Below, piece by piece: positions 17,595 to 27,264 of a DNA stretch of 64,000 nt. The stretch covers positions 620,001 through 684,000 of the forward strand of contig OW818685.1 in assembly GCA_942493245.1 (NCBI GenBank), read 5' to 3'. A model generated the notes under the pieces. The model was not told where the DNA came from. It saw nothing but the letters and a program-made list of their open reading frames with translations, and did no database searches. The stretch is from DAOPYU01 sp942493245 (GTDB lineage: Bacteria; Sumerlaeota; Sumerlaeia; UBA8349). A program made the translations under genes and the position numbers. How positions within the stretch are numbered: the stretch's first letter is position 1; the number at the start of each line of letters is the position of its first letter.

Positions 17595-19184
17595 ATGGTA
17601 TGCAAAAGATGGGAAATCGCGTTTTGTTTATTCGTCGCGTGGCTCTTACTCGGAACCGGCCCGTACGCAGCCTCGACTTCAACGACCCAGACCTCCACGG
17701 TTCAGGCCGAGGCGGAAACCACCACCTCCCAGAAGCAACCGCTTCGCACACTGACCCAGGGCGACCGCTACCGTGTGTATCGTATCGAAATGCGCGACGA
17801 TATTGACAACAGCCTCGCTTTCAGCCTCCATCGCGCGGTCGTGGCGGCGCGTGCGGCCAAGGCCGACATCGTCGTGCTCGACATCCACACCAACGGCGGC
17901 ACCCTGAACGCGACCGAGCAGATTCGCGATGATCTGCTCAGTATCGAAGTCCCGGTGTACTCCTTCATCAACACCAAGGCCTGGTCCGCTGGCGCGCTTC
18001 TGGCCGTTACAGGCGACAAAATCGTCATGGCGCCGCTGGCCAGCATTGGCGCTTCGCAGGTCATTATGGGAACCGGCACGACCGTGCCCGAGGTGATGGA
18101 ACAGAAAATCAATTCGGCCCTCAAGGGCCAGATCCGCGCTGTGGCCAAACACAAGGGCCACCCGGTCCGCACCTGCGAGGCTTTCATTGACCGCAACATA
18201 GACATGCCCGGCGTCAAACCCAAGGGCGAAGTCCTGACCCTCGACAGCGACCAGGCCACCACCGGAACCCGTTATGTGGACCCGGACACCCACCAGACCG
18301 TGCGCCTCAAACCCCTGGCGGCCTTTCAGGCGGAAAACATTGAGGCCCTCCTCCAGCACGAGAAGATCGGCCCGGCGGACATTTTGAACTACGAAATGAC
18401 CTGGTCCGAGGGTTTGGCGAGCTGGCTCCTAATCATCCGCCCCATCCTGCTGCTACTCGGTCTGGGCGCGCTCTATGTGGAACTCAAGACCCCGGGGCTT
18501 GGCATTGCCGGCGCCGTGGGCGTATTTTTTCTGGCCCTCTTCTTCTGGGGCAGTTACGTGGCGGATCTGGCCAACTATATCGAAATCCTTCTCTTTCTGG
18601 CTGGGATTGTCTTCATCGGCGTGGAAATCTTCGTCTTACCCGGGTTTGGATTGGCCGGCATTCTGGGAATTCTGCTCGTCACAACCAGCCTGATCCTGGC
18701 AATGGTCCGCCTGATGCCATCCCCCAATATCCCCGAACTGGGCTACAACTACGGCATGTTGCGCGAGGCGCTGCAGAACTTTCTCCTCGTCTTCGTGGGC
18801 GCCATCCCGCTCGTGTGGGTGCTGAGCCGCATTCTGCCGGGCTTCCCCATTTTCCGCCAAATCGTGCTTGAACCCTTTGACCCGTCCGAAGCGGCGCCCG
18901 AACCCCCGTCCGGACTGACGCTCGGCAGGCGTCCGGAACCCGAGGATATGATCGGCAAAACGGGCGTGGCTCAGACCGACCTGCACCCGGCGGGCTTCGC
19001 GCTGGTGGACGGCCGCCGCCTGGACGTAGTCACCCTGGGAGATTTTATCGGTCGCGGTCAACAGATTCGCATTGTGGAAATCCATAAAAACGTCTATATG
19101 GTGGAAATAGTTGAAAAACCCGACACGTGTAAGGTGCATCGGGAAGAGACGGGACCGGCAGAAGAAACGCCCCCCTCTCCATAA
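17595..19184 (+). CDS. NfeD-family membrane protein with ClpP-like serine protease domain
   Basis: This is a 529-residue long-form NfeD protein. It has an N-terminal signal or anchor (8-25) and a ClpP-class protease domain. Ser131 in AWSAGALLA is the likely nucleophile and Lys171, 40 residues on, the likely base, matching the Ser/Lys spacing of the archaeal 1510-N stomatin protease. About four hydrophobic helices (roughly 275-385, plus one near 395-415) follow, then a C-terminal OB-fold NfeD domain. Long NfeD proteins usually cleave or partner stomatin/SPFH proteins in membrane quality control. No SPFH gene is adjacent here; thuA follows 28 bp later, so the two may be co-transcribed. Confidence 0.85.
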   Translation: MVCKRWEIAFCLFVAWLLLGTGPYAASTSTTQTSTVQAEAETTTSQKQPLRTLTQGDRYRVYRIEMRDDIDNSLAFSLHRAVVAARAAKADIVVLDIHTNGGTLNATEQIRDDLLSIEVPVYSFINTKAWSAGALLAVTGDKIVMAPLASIGASQVIMGTGTTVPEVMEQKINSALKGQIRAVAKHKGHPVRTCEAFIDRNIDMPGVKPKGEVLTLDSDQATTGTRYVDPDTHQTVRLKPLAAFQAENIEALLQHEKIGPADILNYEMTWSEGLASWLLIIRPILLLLGLGALYVELKTPGLGIAGAVGVFFLALFFWGSYVADLANYIEILLFLAGIVFIGVEIFVLPGFGLAGILGILLVTTSLILAMVRLMPSPNIPELGYNYGMLREALQNFLLVFVGAIPLVWVLSRILPGFPIFRQIVLEPFDPSEAAPEPPSGLTLGRRPEPEDMIGKTGVAQTDLHPAGFALVDGRRLDVVTLGDFIGRGQQIRIVEIHKNVYMVEIVEKPDTCKVHREETGPAEETPPSP

Positions 19185-19212
19185 AATCCACAAAGACGCT
19201 GGAGGTTTTGAA

Positions 19213-20118
19213 ATGAGTTTCTCGTATCGCAACACCATTCGCTTGCTGGTTCTCAGTTGTCTGACGCTGTCCTTGACAATCGGCGCGCAAGCCGAAGCGA
19301 CCCTGAAGGCTCTGGTGGTAGATGGCCAGAACAACCATCCGTGGCAGGAAACCACCCCGTTTCTCAAGAGCCTGCTGGAAGAAACCGGCCTCTTCAAGGT
19401 GGACGTGGTCACCACGCCCCCACAAAGACAACCGATGGACAGTTTCAAACCGGACTTTTCGAAGTACAACGTGGTCGTCCTGAACTACAACGGCGACGAC
19501 TGGCCCGAGGCGACCCAGAAAGCCTTCGAGGAGTACGTGAAAAATGGCGGCGGCGTGGTGGTCTTCCACGCGGCCAACAACTCCTTTCCGAAGTGGAAAG
19601 CCTACAACGAGATGATCGCCGTGGGCGGGTGGGGCAATCGCAATGAGAAAAACGCGGGACCGATGATCCGCTACCGCGACGGCAAGATGGTGCTCGACAC
19701 CACAACGCCAGGCCCGGGCGGTTCGCATGGGCCGCAGCATGAATTCCAACTGGTGATGCGCGACACCGAGCACCCCATCACCAAGGGCCTGCCCGAAAAG
19801 TGGATGCACACCGCCGACGAGCTCTACAGCACCCTGCGCGGACCTGCGCAGAACGTCACCCTCCTGGCCACCTCCTTCGCCGATCCCGCCAAGGGCGGCA
19901 CGGGCGAGAATGAACCCATTCTCTTCACGGTCAGCTGGGGCAAGGGTCGCATCTTCCACGACTGTCTGGGGCACGCCGGCAAACAAATGAAATCCGTCGG
20001 ATTCATCGTCACCTACCAGCGCGGAGCCGAATGGGCCGCCACCGGCAAGGTGACCCAGAAAATCCCCGCCGATTTCCCGACCGCCGACAAGCCGACGGTG
20101 CGTGAACCCAAGAAATAA
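19213..20118 (+). CDS. Secreted ThuA-domain protein
   Basis: This 301-residue protein has a cleavable signal peptide (about 1-28, ending AQA) and a ThuA domain of the class I glutamine-amidotransferase fold. Characteristic stretches include LVVDGQNNHPWQ, GGGVVVFHAANNSF and WGKGRIFHDCLGH. ThuA proteins are linked to trehalose or other sugar use, but the reaction is not known, and the amidotransferase Cys is usually absent. GGAGG sits seven bases before the ATG at 19213; an in-frame start at 19111 would overlap nfeD. A 14-bp perfect hairpin follows the gene. The next operon handles sugar uptake. Confidence 0.82.
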   Translation: MSFSYRNTIRLLVLSCLTLSLTIGAQAEATLKALVVDGQNNHPWQETTPFLKSLLEETGLFKVDVVTTPPQRQPMDSFKPDFSKYNVVVLNYNGDDWPEATQKAFEEYVKNGGGVVVFHAANNSFPKWKAYNEMIAVGGWGNRNEKNAGPMIRYRDGKMVLDTTTPGPGGSHGPQHEFQLVMRDTEHPITKGLPEKWMHTADELYSTLRGPAQNVTLLATSFADPAKGGTGENEPILFTVSWGKGRIFHDCLGHAGKQMKSVGFIVTYQRGAEWAATGKVTQKIPADFPTADKPTVREPKK

Positions 20119-20155
20119 CCCCCGGTAAAGGAACTCGTGTTTCCAACAGGTACAC

Positions 20156-20191
20156 ACAGCGGACCGGGGAAATTGAACCCCGGTCCGCTGT
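20156..20191 (+). terminator. Perfect 14-bp hairpin after thuA
   Basis: Two 14-base arms (20156-20169 and 20178-20191) pair without mismatch around an 8-base AT-rich loop. No T-run follows (TCAATA), so it is either a factor-aided terminator or a transcript-end stabiliser. Confidence 0.65.
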
Positions 20192-20312
20192 TCAATATCC
20201 GGACGCCACCCTCGAAAGTATTGACCGCCGAGATGAAAGCTTGACTCCCGAAAGAAGGACTGGACATAATCCGCTGTGCCGGGAAATCCGTCCTGTCGAA
20301 AGGAGCGCCCTC

Positions 20313-21467
20313 ATGGGCAAAGCGCAGAAAAAGGTGCAACGGGTGCTGGCCGCCATCGAGCATCGCGAGACCGACCGCGTGCCCATCGGAGAATTCTTCT
20401 GGACCAATTTCATCCGCCGCGTCAAGACCGAGATGGACGTGCCCGCGAATTTCGATCCTTACCGATATTGGGATCTCGACATGGTGGTGATCAACCCCAA
20501 CATGGACCCACGCATCACGGGTATAGAAGTGCTGGAAAACACGCCCGAACGCAAAGTCGTAAAAACCGGCTACGGCGCCACGATCGTACGCCAGAGCCAT
20601 TTTCCCATGCCGCACTACGATAAATTCGAATACGACACGTTTGAGAAAATGGAAGCGCTCGTATTTGACGATCCGAAAGATCCGCGCCGCTATTTCGAGA
20701 CGATTGACGACCAGATCAATTCAGTGGGCGACGAACTCAACCTGGGTCTGCCCTCCTTCGTGGATCGCGTGAACCTGTACGCCGACGATTTCTGCGTTTT
20801 TGGCAGTGTGTGCGAAATCCAGGAGCAACTCTGGCGCATCATCGGCAGCGAAAACGTTTTCTATAAAATGTGCGACGATCCCGAGCGTCTGGGACGATTT
20901 ATCGAACGTCTGGGCGACTTCCTCGTCGGAATCGTCGAAGGCCAGATCGCGGCGGCCCAAGGCCGCCTGAGCGGTCTTTTCGTCTGGGGTGACGTCGCCT
21001 ACCGCTGCGGCATGCTATTTTCCCCCGTATTCTGGCGGGAATACTACAAGCCGCAACTGAAACGCATCTGCGGAGCGATCCACGGCGCCGGGTTGAAGGT
21101 CATTTACCACGGCTGCGGCGATGCGCGCATCATCTATGAAGACCTGATCGAGGCGGGCGTGGACATGTACAACCCCCTCGAGGCCAAAGTCGGACTCGAT
21201 GTGCTGGAACAAAAACGCCGCTTTGGAAAACGGCTGGGGTTCTGCGGAAACATCAACGTCCAGGAACTGGCCACAAACGACCGCGAGCGGGTCCGCCGCG
21301 AGGTGCTGCGCAAACTGAACGCGGCCCGGCGGGGCGGGTATATTTTCCAGTCCGACCACTCCATGCCGGACAATGTGGACCCACAAACTTACGACTACGT
21401 GATTCAACTGGTACGGGAATACGGACAGTATCCCCTCAACCTCGGCGAATTCGATGAGGAGGTCTGA
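20313..21467 (+). CDS. Uroporphyrinogen-decarboxylase-fold (URO-D-like) protein
   Basis: This 384-residue protein of the URO-D superfamily starts with the usual helix (VLAAIEHRETDRVPIGEF) and carries VIYHGCGD and LGFCGNINVQ near the active-site end of the barrel. URO-D paralogues of this kind, found in sugar-catabolism or methyl-transfer clusters, do not make haem. Many are corrinoid or thiol methyltransferase-like, others unknown. It leads a same-strand run with rhamnose mutarotase (3 bp gap) and an ABC importer, so a role in sugar or glycoside metabolism is more likely than porphyrin synthesis. AAGGAG precedes the ATG at 20313. Confidence 0.82.
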   Translation: MGKAQKKVQRVLAAIEHRETDRVPIGEFFWTNFIRRVKTEMDVPANFDPYRYWDLDMVVINPNMDPRITGIEVLENTPERKVVKTGYGATIVRQSHFPMPHYDKFEYDTFEKMEALVFDDPKDPRRYFETIDDQINSVGDELNLGLPSFVDRVNLYADDFCVFGSVCEIQEQLWRIIGSENVFYKMCDDPERLGRFIERLGDFLVGIVEGQIAAAQGRLSGLFVWGDVAYRCGMLFSPVFWREYYKPQLKRICGAIHGAGLKVIYHGCGDARIIYEDLIEAGVDMYNPLEAKVGLDVLEQKRRFGKRLGFCGNINVQELATNDRERVRREVLRKLNAARRGGYIFQSDHSMPDNVDPQTYDYVIQLVREYGQYPLNLGEFDEEV

Positions 21468-21470
21468 ACC

Positions 21471-21794
21471 ATGCCACGCTACGGAATGCTCATTCAGGTG
21501 CGCCCGGAAAAGTTCGAGGAATACAAGCGATTGCACGCGGCTGTCTGGCCCGATGTGCTCAAGATGATTACCGAATGCAACATCCGCAACTATTCGATCT
21601 ACCATAAGGATGGGTTTCTCTTCAGTTACTTCGAGTACCTCGGAACGGACTTCGAGGCCGACATGGCCCGGATGGCAGCCGACCCGGTGACGCAGAAGTG
21701 GTGGGAGGTCTGCATCCCGTGTCAGAAACCGCTCGAGACGCGGGCCGAAGGCGAATGGTGGGCTAGCATGGAAGAATTGTTCCACCTGGACTGA
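21471..21794 (+). CDS. rhaM: L-rhamnose mutarotase
   Basis: This 107-residue dimeric alpha/beta-barrel enzyme interconverts the alpha and beta anomers of L-rhamnose. RLHAAVWPDVL (catalytic His), YSIYHKDG and the C-terminal WW are family hallmarks, and the length (~104) is normal. It begins 3 bp after the URO-D-like gene and is followed within 45 bp by the sugar ABC ATPase. In Rhizobium a mutarotase (RhaU) sits with an ABC importer having one ATPase and two permeases, the same set as here. This supports rhamnose or a close deoxysugar as the substrate. Confidence 0.88.
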   Translation: MPRYGMLIQVRPEKFEEYKRLHAAVWPDVLKMITECNIRNYSIYHKDGFLFSYFEYLGTDFEADMARMAADPVTQKWWEVCIPCQKPLETRAEGEWWASMEELFHLD

Positions 21795-21836
21795 CCCGCC
21801 CCCGCTCCCGATAGATTCCCCGGAAAGACCTGCTTC

Positions 21837-23342
21837 ATGATCCCCGAAGAAACAATCGCCTTGCGCATGGAAAAGGTGAGTAAACGCTACCCCGGCACTC
21901 TGGCCGTGGATGCGGTGGACTTCGAGGCGCGGGCGGGCGAAGTGCATGCGCTGATGGGAGAAAACGGCGCCGGCAAGTCCACCCTGATGAAAATGCTCGC
22001 CGGGTCGTTCCACGATTACACCGGCGATATCTGGATCCGGGGACAGAAGGTCCACCTCCACTCGCCCGCTCAGGCCAAGGCGGCGGGCATCGAAATGATC
22101 TATCAGGAACTGAGTCTGGCGCAACCGCTGAGCATAGCGGAAAACATTCTGGCCGGGCGGCTCCCCGTCCGGCACGGTTTTCTCCTGGATCGCCGCGCCC
22201 TTGTGCGCGAAGCGGGAATCTGGATGATGCGGGTCGGACTGACGATGGACCCCCTGACGCCCGTCGAGGCCTTGAGCCAACACGAGCAGCAACTCGTCGA
22301 AATCGCAAAAGCCCTGAGCAGCAATCCTTCCATTCTGGTGATGGACGAACCGACCTCGGCGCTCAGCCGAACCGAGGTCGAGCGCCTTTTCGGTCTCATT
22401 CACGAACTGAAATCGCGTGGACTGGCCGTCATTTATATTTCGCACCATCTGTCCGAAGTGTTCGAAGTCGCCGACCGGGTCACCGTCATGCGCGACGGAC
22501 GCCAGATTGACACACGGCCCCTGTCGGACATGACCCCCGAAAAACTGGTCGAGCAGATGGTGGGCCGCTCGGTGAACGAAACACGAATCGAACGGCTGAT
22601 CGAACCGGGCGAGGTGCGATTCGCGGCAAAAAATCTCACGCGCCTGGGCTTCTTCCACAACGTGAGTTTCAACATCCGGCGGGGCGAAATACTCGGGATC
22701 GGGGGACTGGCCGGAGCTGGTCGGACCGAGCTGGCCCGCAGCATTTGCGCCATTGATCCGCTCGACGAAGGGGAAATGGAACTCGATGGCCGGGCCATCG
22801 AGACCACCTGCCTGCAGGATTGCCTGCGGCGCGGACTGGCCTACCTGACCGAGGACCGGAAACTCCAGGGACTGGCGCTGGAAATGAACGCACGCGACAA
22901 TACCCTGTCCGCGGCGAATGCAAAGTCGCGTTGGATGACCGGACGCGCGAAAGCCAATTCGGTCTTTCAGCATTTTGCCCAGGACTTGTACCTGCAACCT
23001 CCCGACGCCACGCGCCAGGCATCCCAGTTTTCGGGCGGTAACCAGCAGAAAATCCTGCTGGCCAAATGGCTGGCGACTCATCCGGAGGTCTGTATCCTGG
23101 ATGAACCGACCCGCGGCGTGGATGTGGGAGCCAAACGGATCATCCACGAAGCCATCGGACGCCTGGCCGATCAGGGCCGCTGCGTCCTGCTTCTCTCGTC
23201 CGACCTGCCGGAACTGATCGGACTTTCGAACCGGATTCTGATCATGCGCAAGGGCCATCTCACGCGCGAAATCCGGCGGGGCGAGACCGCCTTCACCGAG
23301 GATGGCGTTCTGCTGGCGGCCAATGCGGAAGGGGACCGGTAG
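21837..23342 (+). CDS. Sugar ABC transporter ATP-binding protein (RbsA/RhaT type, two ABC domains)
   Basis: This 501-residue protein has tandem ABC domains, as in CUT2 importers. The first has Walker A GENGAGKST, a divergent signature (LSQHEQQ) and Walker B ILVMDEPTSA. The second has a degenerate Walker A (GLAGAGRTE), an intact signature (FSGGNQQK) and CILDEPTRGVD. This asymmetry is normal for RbsA, MglA and RhaT. It energises the two membrane proteins encoded just downstream. Neighbours suggest rhamnose or a related pentose/deoxyhexose as cargo. Confidence 0.92.
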   Translation: MIPEETIALRMEKVSKRYPGTLAVDAVDFEARAGEVHALMGENGAGKSTLMKMLAGSFHDYTGDIWIRGQKVHLHSPAQAKAAGIEMIYQELSLAQPLSIAENILAGRLPVRHGFLLDRRALVREAGIWMMRVGLTMDPLTPVEALSQHEQQLVEIAKALSSNPSILVMDEPTSALSRTEVERLFGLIHELKSRGLAVIYISHHLSEVFEVADRVTVMRDGRQIDTRPLSDMTPEKLVEQMVGRSVNETRIERLIEPGEVRFAAKNLTRLGFFHNVSFNIRRGEILGIGGLAGAGRTELARSICAIDPLDEGEMELDGRAIETTCLQDCLRRGLAYLTEDRKLQGLALEMNARDNTLSAANAKSRWMTGRAKANSVFQHFAQDLYLQPPDATRQASQFSGGNQQKILLAKWLATHPEVCILDEPTRGVDVGAKRIIHEAIGRLADQGRCVLLLSSDLPELIGLSNRILIMRKGHLTREIRRGETAFTEDGVLLAANAEGDR

Positions 23343-23399
23343 AAAACGACGGCATGGCCGTCTGGAAAAGCAGGAAGGACTCAGAGGTTTCCCGGCAAG

Positions 23400-24431
23400 A
23401 TGACTGAAACACCACCGCAGAACCTGGTTCCGCCGCAATCCGGCGCGGCCTCCCGGACGCAACAAACGTCGCGGGCGTTGCGCCTGTTGCAATCGCTTGG
23501 TATTTACCTGGCGTTGGGCGTACTGTTCTGCGTCGGACTTTCGATCAGTCCTGAAAAATTTCTCGACACGAAAAATCTGATGAGTGTGCTGCAAGCTGTG
23601 ACCCTGCTGGGTATCGTCTCGGTGGGTGTTTCGTTTATCACCTACGGCGGGCATTATGTGGATCTTTCGATCCCACGCATGATCGCCCTGTCCGGTTTCG
23701 CGTCCGTGGCGGCCCTGCCCTGGGGGCTCGGTGTGAGTCTCCTGTGCGGCCTGGCCGCCGGCCTGTCGGTGGGATTGATCAACGGCTTCATTGTGGGATA
23801 CCTGCGACTCAACCCGATCATCTGGACCCTGGCGATGTCCTTTATCCTCGAAGGCGCCACACGCTGGTATTTCCAGGGCAACCAGATTTACCCGGATGGA
23901 AGTTCGCCCGCCGGGGCGCAATTCCTGAATCTTTCGCAGGCGACCCTTGGCGGCCTGCCCTATGCGGCCGTGCTCCTGATTGTGCTGGCGGCCGCCGGTC
24001 TCTGGCTGATGAAAGCCACCCGCTTCGGCGCACACGTGCGCCTGACCGGCTCGGCCTACGAGGTGGCGCGGCTGAGCGGCGTGCGGGTGCGCCTCATTGT
24101 CCTTCTGACCTACCTGCTCTCCTCTTTTACCACAGCGCTGGCGGGCATTTTTCTGACCTCGTTGAACAGGCAGGCGGCTTTCGAAACCGGCGAGGGGTAC
24201 GACTTCAACGCGGTGACGGCCGTGGTGCTCGGAGGTGTCATGCTCAGCGGCGGACGCGGCTCCATCCTCGGCGTCATCGGCGGCGTGCTGGTCATCGGTT
24301 TTCTGACCAATATCATGAATCTGGCGGGGGTGGGCGATTTTGTGCAACTGATCGTGCGGGGAACAGTCTTTATTACGGTCGTCGGCGCGACCTCGTGGTT
24401 CTGGCGCAAGTCTGGACGCGAAGACGTTTAA
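23400..24431 (+). CDS. Sugar ABC transporter permease 1 (RbsC/RhaP type)
   Basis: This 343-residue CUT2 permease has about ten hydrophobic helices and the typical C-terminal stretch AVVLGGVMLSGGRGSILGV, the BPD_transp_2 signature that contacts the ATPase. The N-terminal ~30 residues are polar and cytoplasmic. It forms a heteromeric channel with the second permease, encoded 17 bp downstream. Confidence 0.9.
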   Translation: MTETPPQNLVPPQSGAASRTQQTSRALRLLQSLGIYLALGVLFCVGLSISPEKFLDTKNLMSVLQAVTLLGIVSVGVSFITYGGHYVDLSIPRMIALSGFASVAALPWGLGVSLLCGLAAGLSVGLINGFIVGYLRLNPIIWTLAMSFILEGATRWYFQGNQIYPDGSSPAGAQFLNLSQATLGGLPYAAVLLIVLAAAGLWLMKATRFGAHVRLTGSAYEVARLSGVRVRLIVLLTYLLSSFTTALAGIFLTSLNRQAAFETGEGYDFNAVTAVVLGGVMLSGGRGSILGVIGGVLVIGFLTNIMNLAGVGDFVQLIVRGTVFITVVGATSWFWRKSGREDV

Positions 24432-24448
24432 GGAGCGGTAGAGGAACC

Positions 24449-26800
24449 ATGCCGGACAACGGGAAATTCACCGCCTTTCGCCATTGGGTCTCCCATAACA
24501 GGATTTACCTGCTCTGGGCGGCGGTTTTTGCGTTGATGGCGGCCCTGGCGCCGAACTTCCTGACGATCGCCAATCAGGCCAGTATCCTCAAGGGGGTCAG
24601 CCACAACGCCCTGGCCGCCATCGGTTTCACTATCGTGATGATCTCGCGCCAGCTGGATCTCTCGATCGGCACCACGCTAACGCTCGGCGGCATGATGACC
24701 ATCGGTCTGCAACCCCATCTGGGCTGGACGGGCGCGGCAGGCGTCGCATTGCTGTGCGGTCTGGGAGTCGGGCTGCTCAACGGATTCCTGGTGGCCGTGG
24801 CCCGCGTTGACTCCTTCATCGCCACACTCGGCACGATGATCGTCACCCGCGGACTCGTGCTGATGTATTGCGGGGGCGGCAGCCTGTCCGTCTCGGACTT
24901 TACACTGGGCGCCTGGACCGAAACGCCCTTCTGGTGGATTTTTTCACCCGGTGTTCTGGTCGCCTTCGGCCTGGTACTGCTCTTCGAGTTCTTCCTCAAA
25001 ATGACCCCGACCGGACGCGGTTTCTACCTCGTGGGAGGCAATCCGTCCGCAGCCTGGCACGCCGGACTCTCGGTCAAGCGCCACGTCATCGGCGCATTCC
25101 TGCTCTCGGGCGCGCTGGCTGCCCTGGCCGGCGCCCTGTTGAGCGTCACCCAGGGGTCCGCCCGCACCAACATGGGCGACAAGTCCCTGATGCTCGTCAT
25201 CGCGGCGGTCATCATCGGCGGGACATCCATGGCGGGAGGCAAAGGGAGCGTCCTCAAGAGTCTGATCGCCCTGATCGCCCTCAACACCCTCTCGAATGGA
25301 TTCAACTGCATGGGCGCCGACATCAACATGCAGAAGATCACCAATGGCGTCGTGCTCGGCTCGCTCATTCTCTACGACGCCATCCAGACCGCCCTGCGCA
25401 ACCGGACCCTCGGCCAGCGCCCCGAACTGCTCGAAGAACTGGCCCGGGAAGAACGGGACGAAGAAAATCAGGGGTATTGCAGCCCCACACATCCGGAAGA
25501 TTCTCTCGAAACAACCGCCCAAAGGAGTCCCCTCACCATGCACCGGAAAGACAACACCCTGATCGCCATCGTCTCCTTGGCCTGTGTCGCCTGCGTGGCG
25601 ATTGTCGCCATCTTTGCGATGTATTTCCTGAAGACAAAACAGGGTTCCCTCCCCACTCCTTCGGCCAATATGACCGCGCCGCAACCCGCGCAGCTCACTC
25701 CCGACGCGAAAGCAGAAGCCCCCACGCCGGAAAACCAGCCGGATCTGTCCGTCACTCTCCGTTCCACCGACGGACAGCCCCTGATTCTGCCCGCCGAAAC
25801 CAAGACGATCCCGGAACGCCCCGCCGATCCCCTGACTTTGCCTGAGGATGAGGCGGGACACTGGTGGGACATGGAATACTCGGGCTGGAACGTGGAAAAG
25901 GTCAAGATGCCCTCCTCGCCCGGCGACGGGCCGCGCGGCAAAAAAGTCCTCCACCTGAAGTTTGTGGATCACCCCTACACCAACGCCATGTCGCGCGGAA
26001 TGAAAAAAGTCGCCGACGCCTACGGCATCGAAGTCAAGACCCTGCTGGCCGAAAACGACGCCAACATCCAGGGGCAACAGGTGGATCAGGCCATCAACGA
26101 GAAACCCGACCTGGTCATCATCAACCCCGTGGACGCCCAATCGTGCGTTCCCATGTTCAAGAAACTCAACGAAGCGGGCATTCCCGTCATCGCCAGCAAC
26201 CTCCTGCCCGCCCAGGAAGCGCAGCAGTACATTCTCGCCTGGACCGGCCCCGACGACTGGGGGCAATTCCGCAGCTTGGCGCAAGACTTCGCCAAACGCA
26301 TGAACTACGAAGGCGGCTACGCCATCGTGCGCCACTACGAGGGCGGTTCCCCCTACTTCTCGCGGACGTACTCCGTAATTACGGAACTCAAGAAGATTGC
26401 GCCGAAAATGAAACTGCTTGAAATGCAAACCACAGACCTCAAGGCCGAAAAGACGCGCGAGGTGGTCAGCGGCTGGCTCATCAAGTACGGCCCCGAACTC
26501 AAAGGGATTGTCAGCGCCGACGACTCCGCCGCCCAGATGGGCCTCAATAAAGCGGTCACGGAAGCCGGACGCGAGGACATCATCCGCGTGGCGGCGGGCA
26601 ACAGCAAGGTGGGGATGGATGCGCTGCTCGAAGGCGCCCTGCACGCCATCACCTTCCAGTCCGCCGAGGCAGACGGCGCCCTGCCCATGCAGCTGGCGGT
26701 GGATTGGTTCAGTGGACGCCCCATCCCCCCGATCCGCTACCTCCCGATCCGCATCATCACGCGGGACAACGTGAAAGAATACATGCCGGCGCAATGGTAA
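24449..26800 (+). CDS. Fused sugar ABC permease 2 + membrane-anchored substrate-binding protein
   Basis: A single 783-residue frame, confirmed codon by codon across the joint, has no stop between an RbsC/RhaQ-type permease (about 1-335) and a periplasmic-binding protein. The permease shows AAVIIGGTSMAGGKGSV. The joint (about 336-363) reads like translated spacer and contains AAAGGAG ten bases before an in-frame ATG at 25538 (Met364). That leaves three options: a fusion, an independent binding protein (420 residues), or both products. The second half has a hydrophobic anchor (370-392) without lipobox, a Pro-rich linker, then a Peripla_BP_4-type sugar-binding domain (from about 480; KFVDHPYTNAMSRGMKKV). 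The topology works for a tethered receptor: cytoplasmic permease end, one helix out, domain outside. Confidence 0.82.
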   Translation: MPDNGKFTAFRHWVSHNRIYLLWAAVFALMAALAPNFLTIANQASILKGVSHNALAAIGFTIVMISRQLDLSIGTTLTLGGMMTIGLQPHLGWTGAAGVALLCGLGVGLLNGFLVAVARVDSFIATLGTMIVTRGLVLMYCGGGSLSVSDFTLGAWTETPFWWIFSPGVLVAFGLVLLFEFFLKMTPTGRGFYLVGGNPSAAWHAGLSVKRHVIGAFLLSGALAALAGALLSVTQGSARTNMGDKSLMLVIAAVIIGGTSMAGGKGSVLKSLIALIALNTLSNGFNCMGADINMQKITNGVVLGSLILYDAIQTALRNRTLGQRPELLEELAREERDEENQGYCSPTHPEDSLETTAQRSPLTMHRKDNTLIAIVSLACVACVAIVAIFAMYFLKTKQGSLPTPSANMTAPQPAQLTPDAKAEAPTPENQPDLSVTLRSTDGQPLILPAETKTIPERPADPLTLPEDEAGHWWDMEYSGWNVEKVKMPSSPGDGPRGKKVLHLKFVDHPYTNAMSRGMKKVADAYGIEVKTLLAENDANIQGQQVDQAINEKPDLVIINPVDAQSCVPMFKKLNEAGIPVIASNLLPAQEAQQYILAWTGPDDWGQFRSLAQDFAKRMNYEGGYAIVRHYEGGSPYFSRTYSVITELKKIAPKMKLLEMQTTDLKAEKTREVVSGWLIKYGPELKGIVSADDSAAQMGLNKAVTEAGREDIIRVAAGNSKVGMDALLEGALHAITFQSAEADGALPMQLAVDWFSGRPIPPIRYLPIRIITRDNVKEYMPAQW

Positions 26801-27264
26801 AACCCCATGAAAAGGAGCCGGCGAAAGCCGGGAATCATCGCGTCAACCCGGGGGGCATCCATCCGTTCCAGGCGTCTTCTTCCTTTTCTATTTCGTCATT
26901 GATTTTCCCCCAACAGGTTGATTCTCGTCCGGAGGCTTCCTTTTTTCTGGCGTTCCAATCCCGGTTTGTGGTATAAGTATGTTCGTGTTGAGTGGCCTTT
27001 CTTAAAGCGGTTCCCCCCGAACGGAAAGGCGGTGCGTGAAAGATCTGGCTCGGAAACGCCCAGAAACAGGCAGAATCCGGTTTCGAGGGGGCGGGTGTTT
27101 GTTTCACCCGGCGGCAAGGTCATTCAGGTTATCGCCCGACGGCATCTTTCATTATAGAATCTATCTGTGGTTTCTGGACAATACGATGCCGGTTATCCGG
27201 TGAAGGGAGTCTTTTCTTTATGCCGCGTCCTGCCGCAGGGAGCACTCAGATCAAGGGGATAGAT
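26801..27264. other. Gene-free region before the pseudopilin operon
   Basis: About 460 bp carry no supportable gene; short ORFs on both strands are probably chance. Possible weak promoters for the pilin genes are AT-rich patches at 26972-26977 (TATAAG) and 27153-27158 (TATAGA), neither with a convincing -35. Confidence 0.4.

Noticed and set aside
21015..24347. 1110-codon open frame on the minus strand
   Set aside because: Antisense to the URO-D, mutarotase, ATPase and permease genes, all of which have clear family motifs. Composition is His/Gly/Arg-rich without domains.
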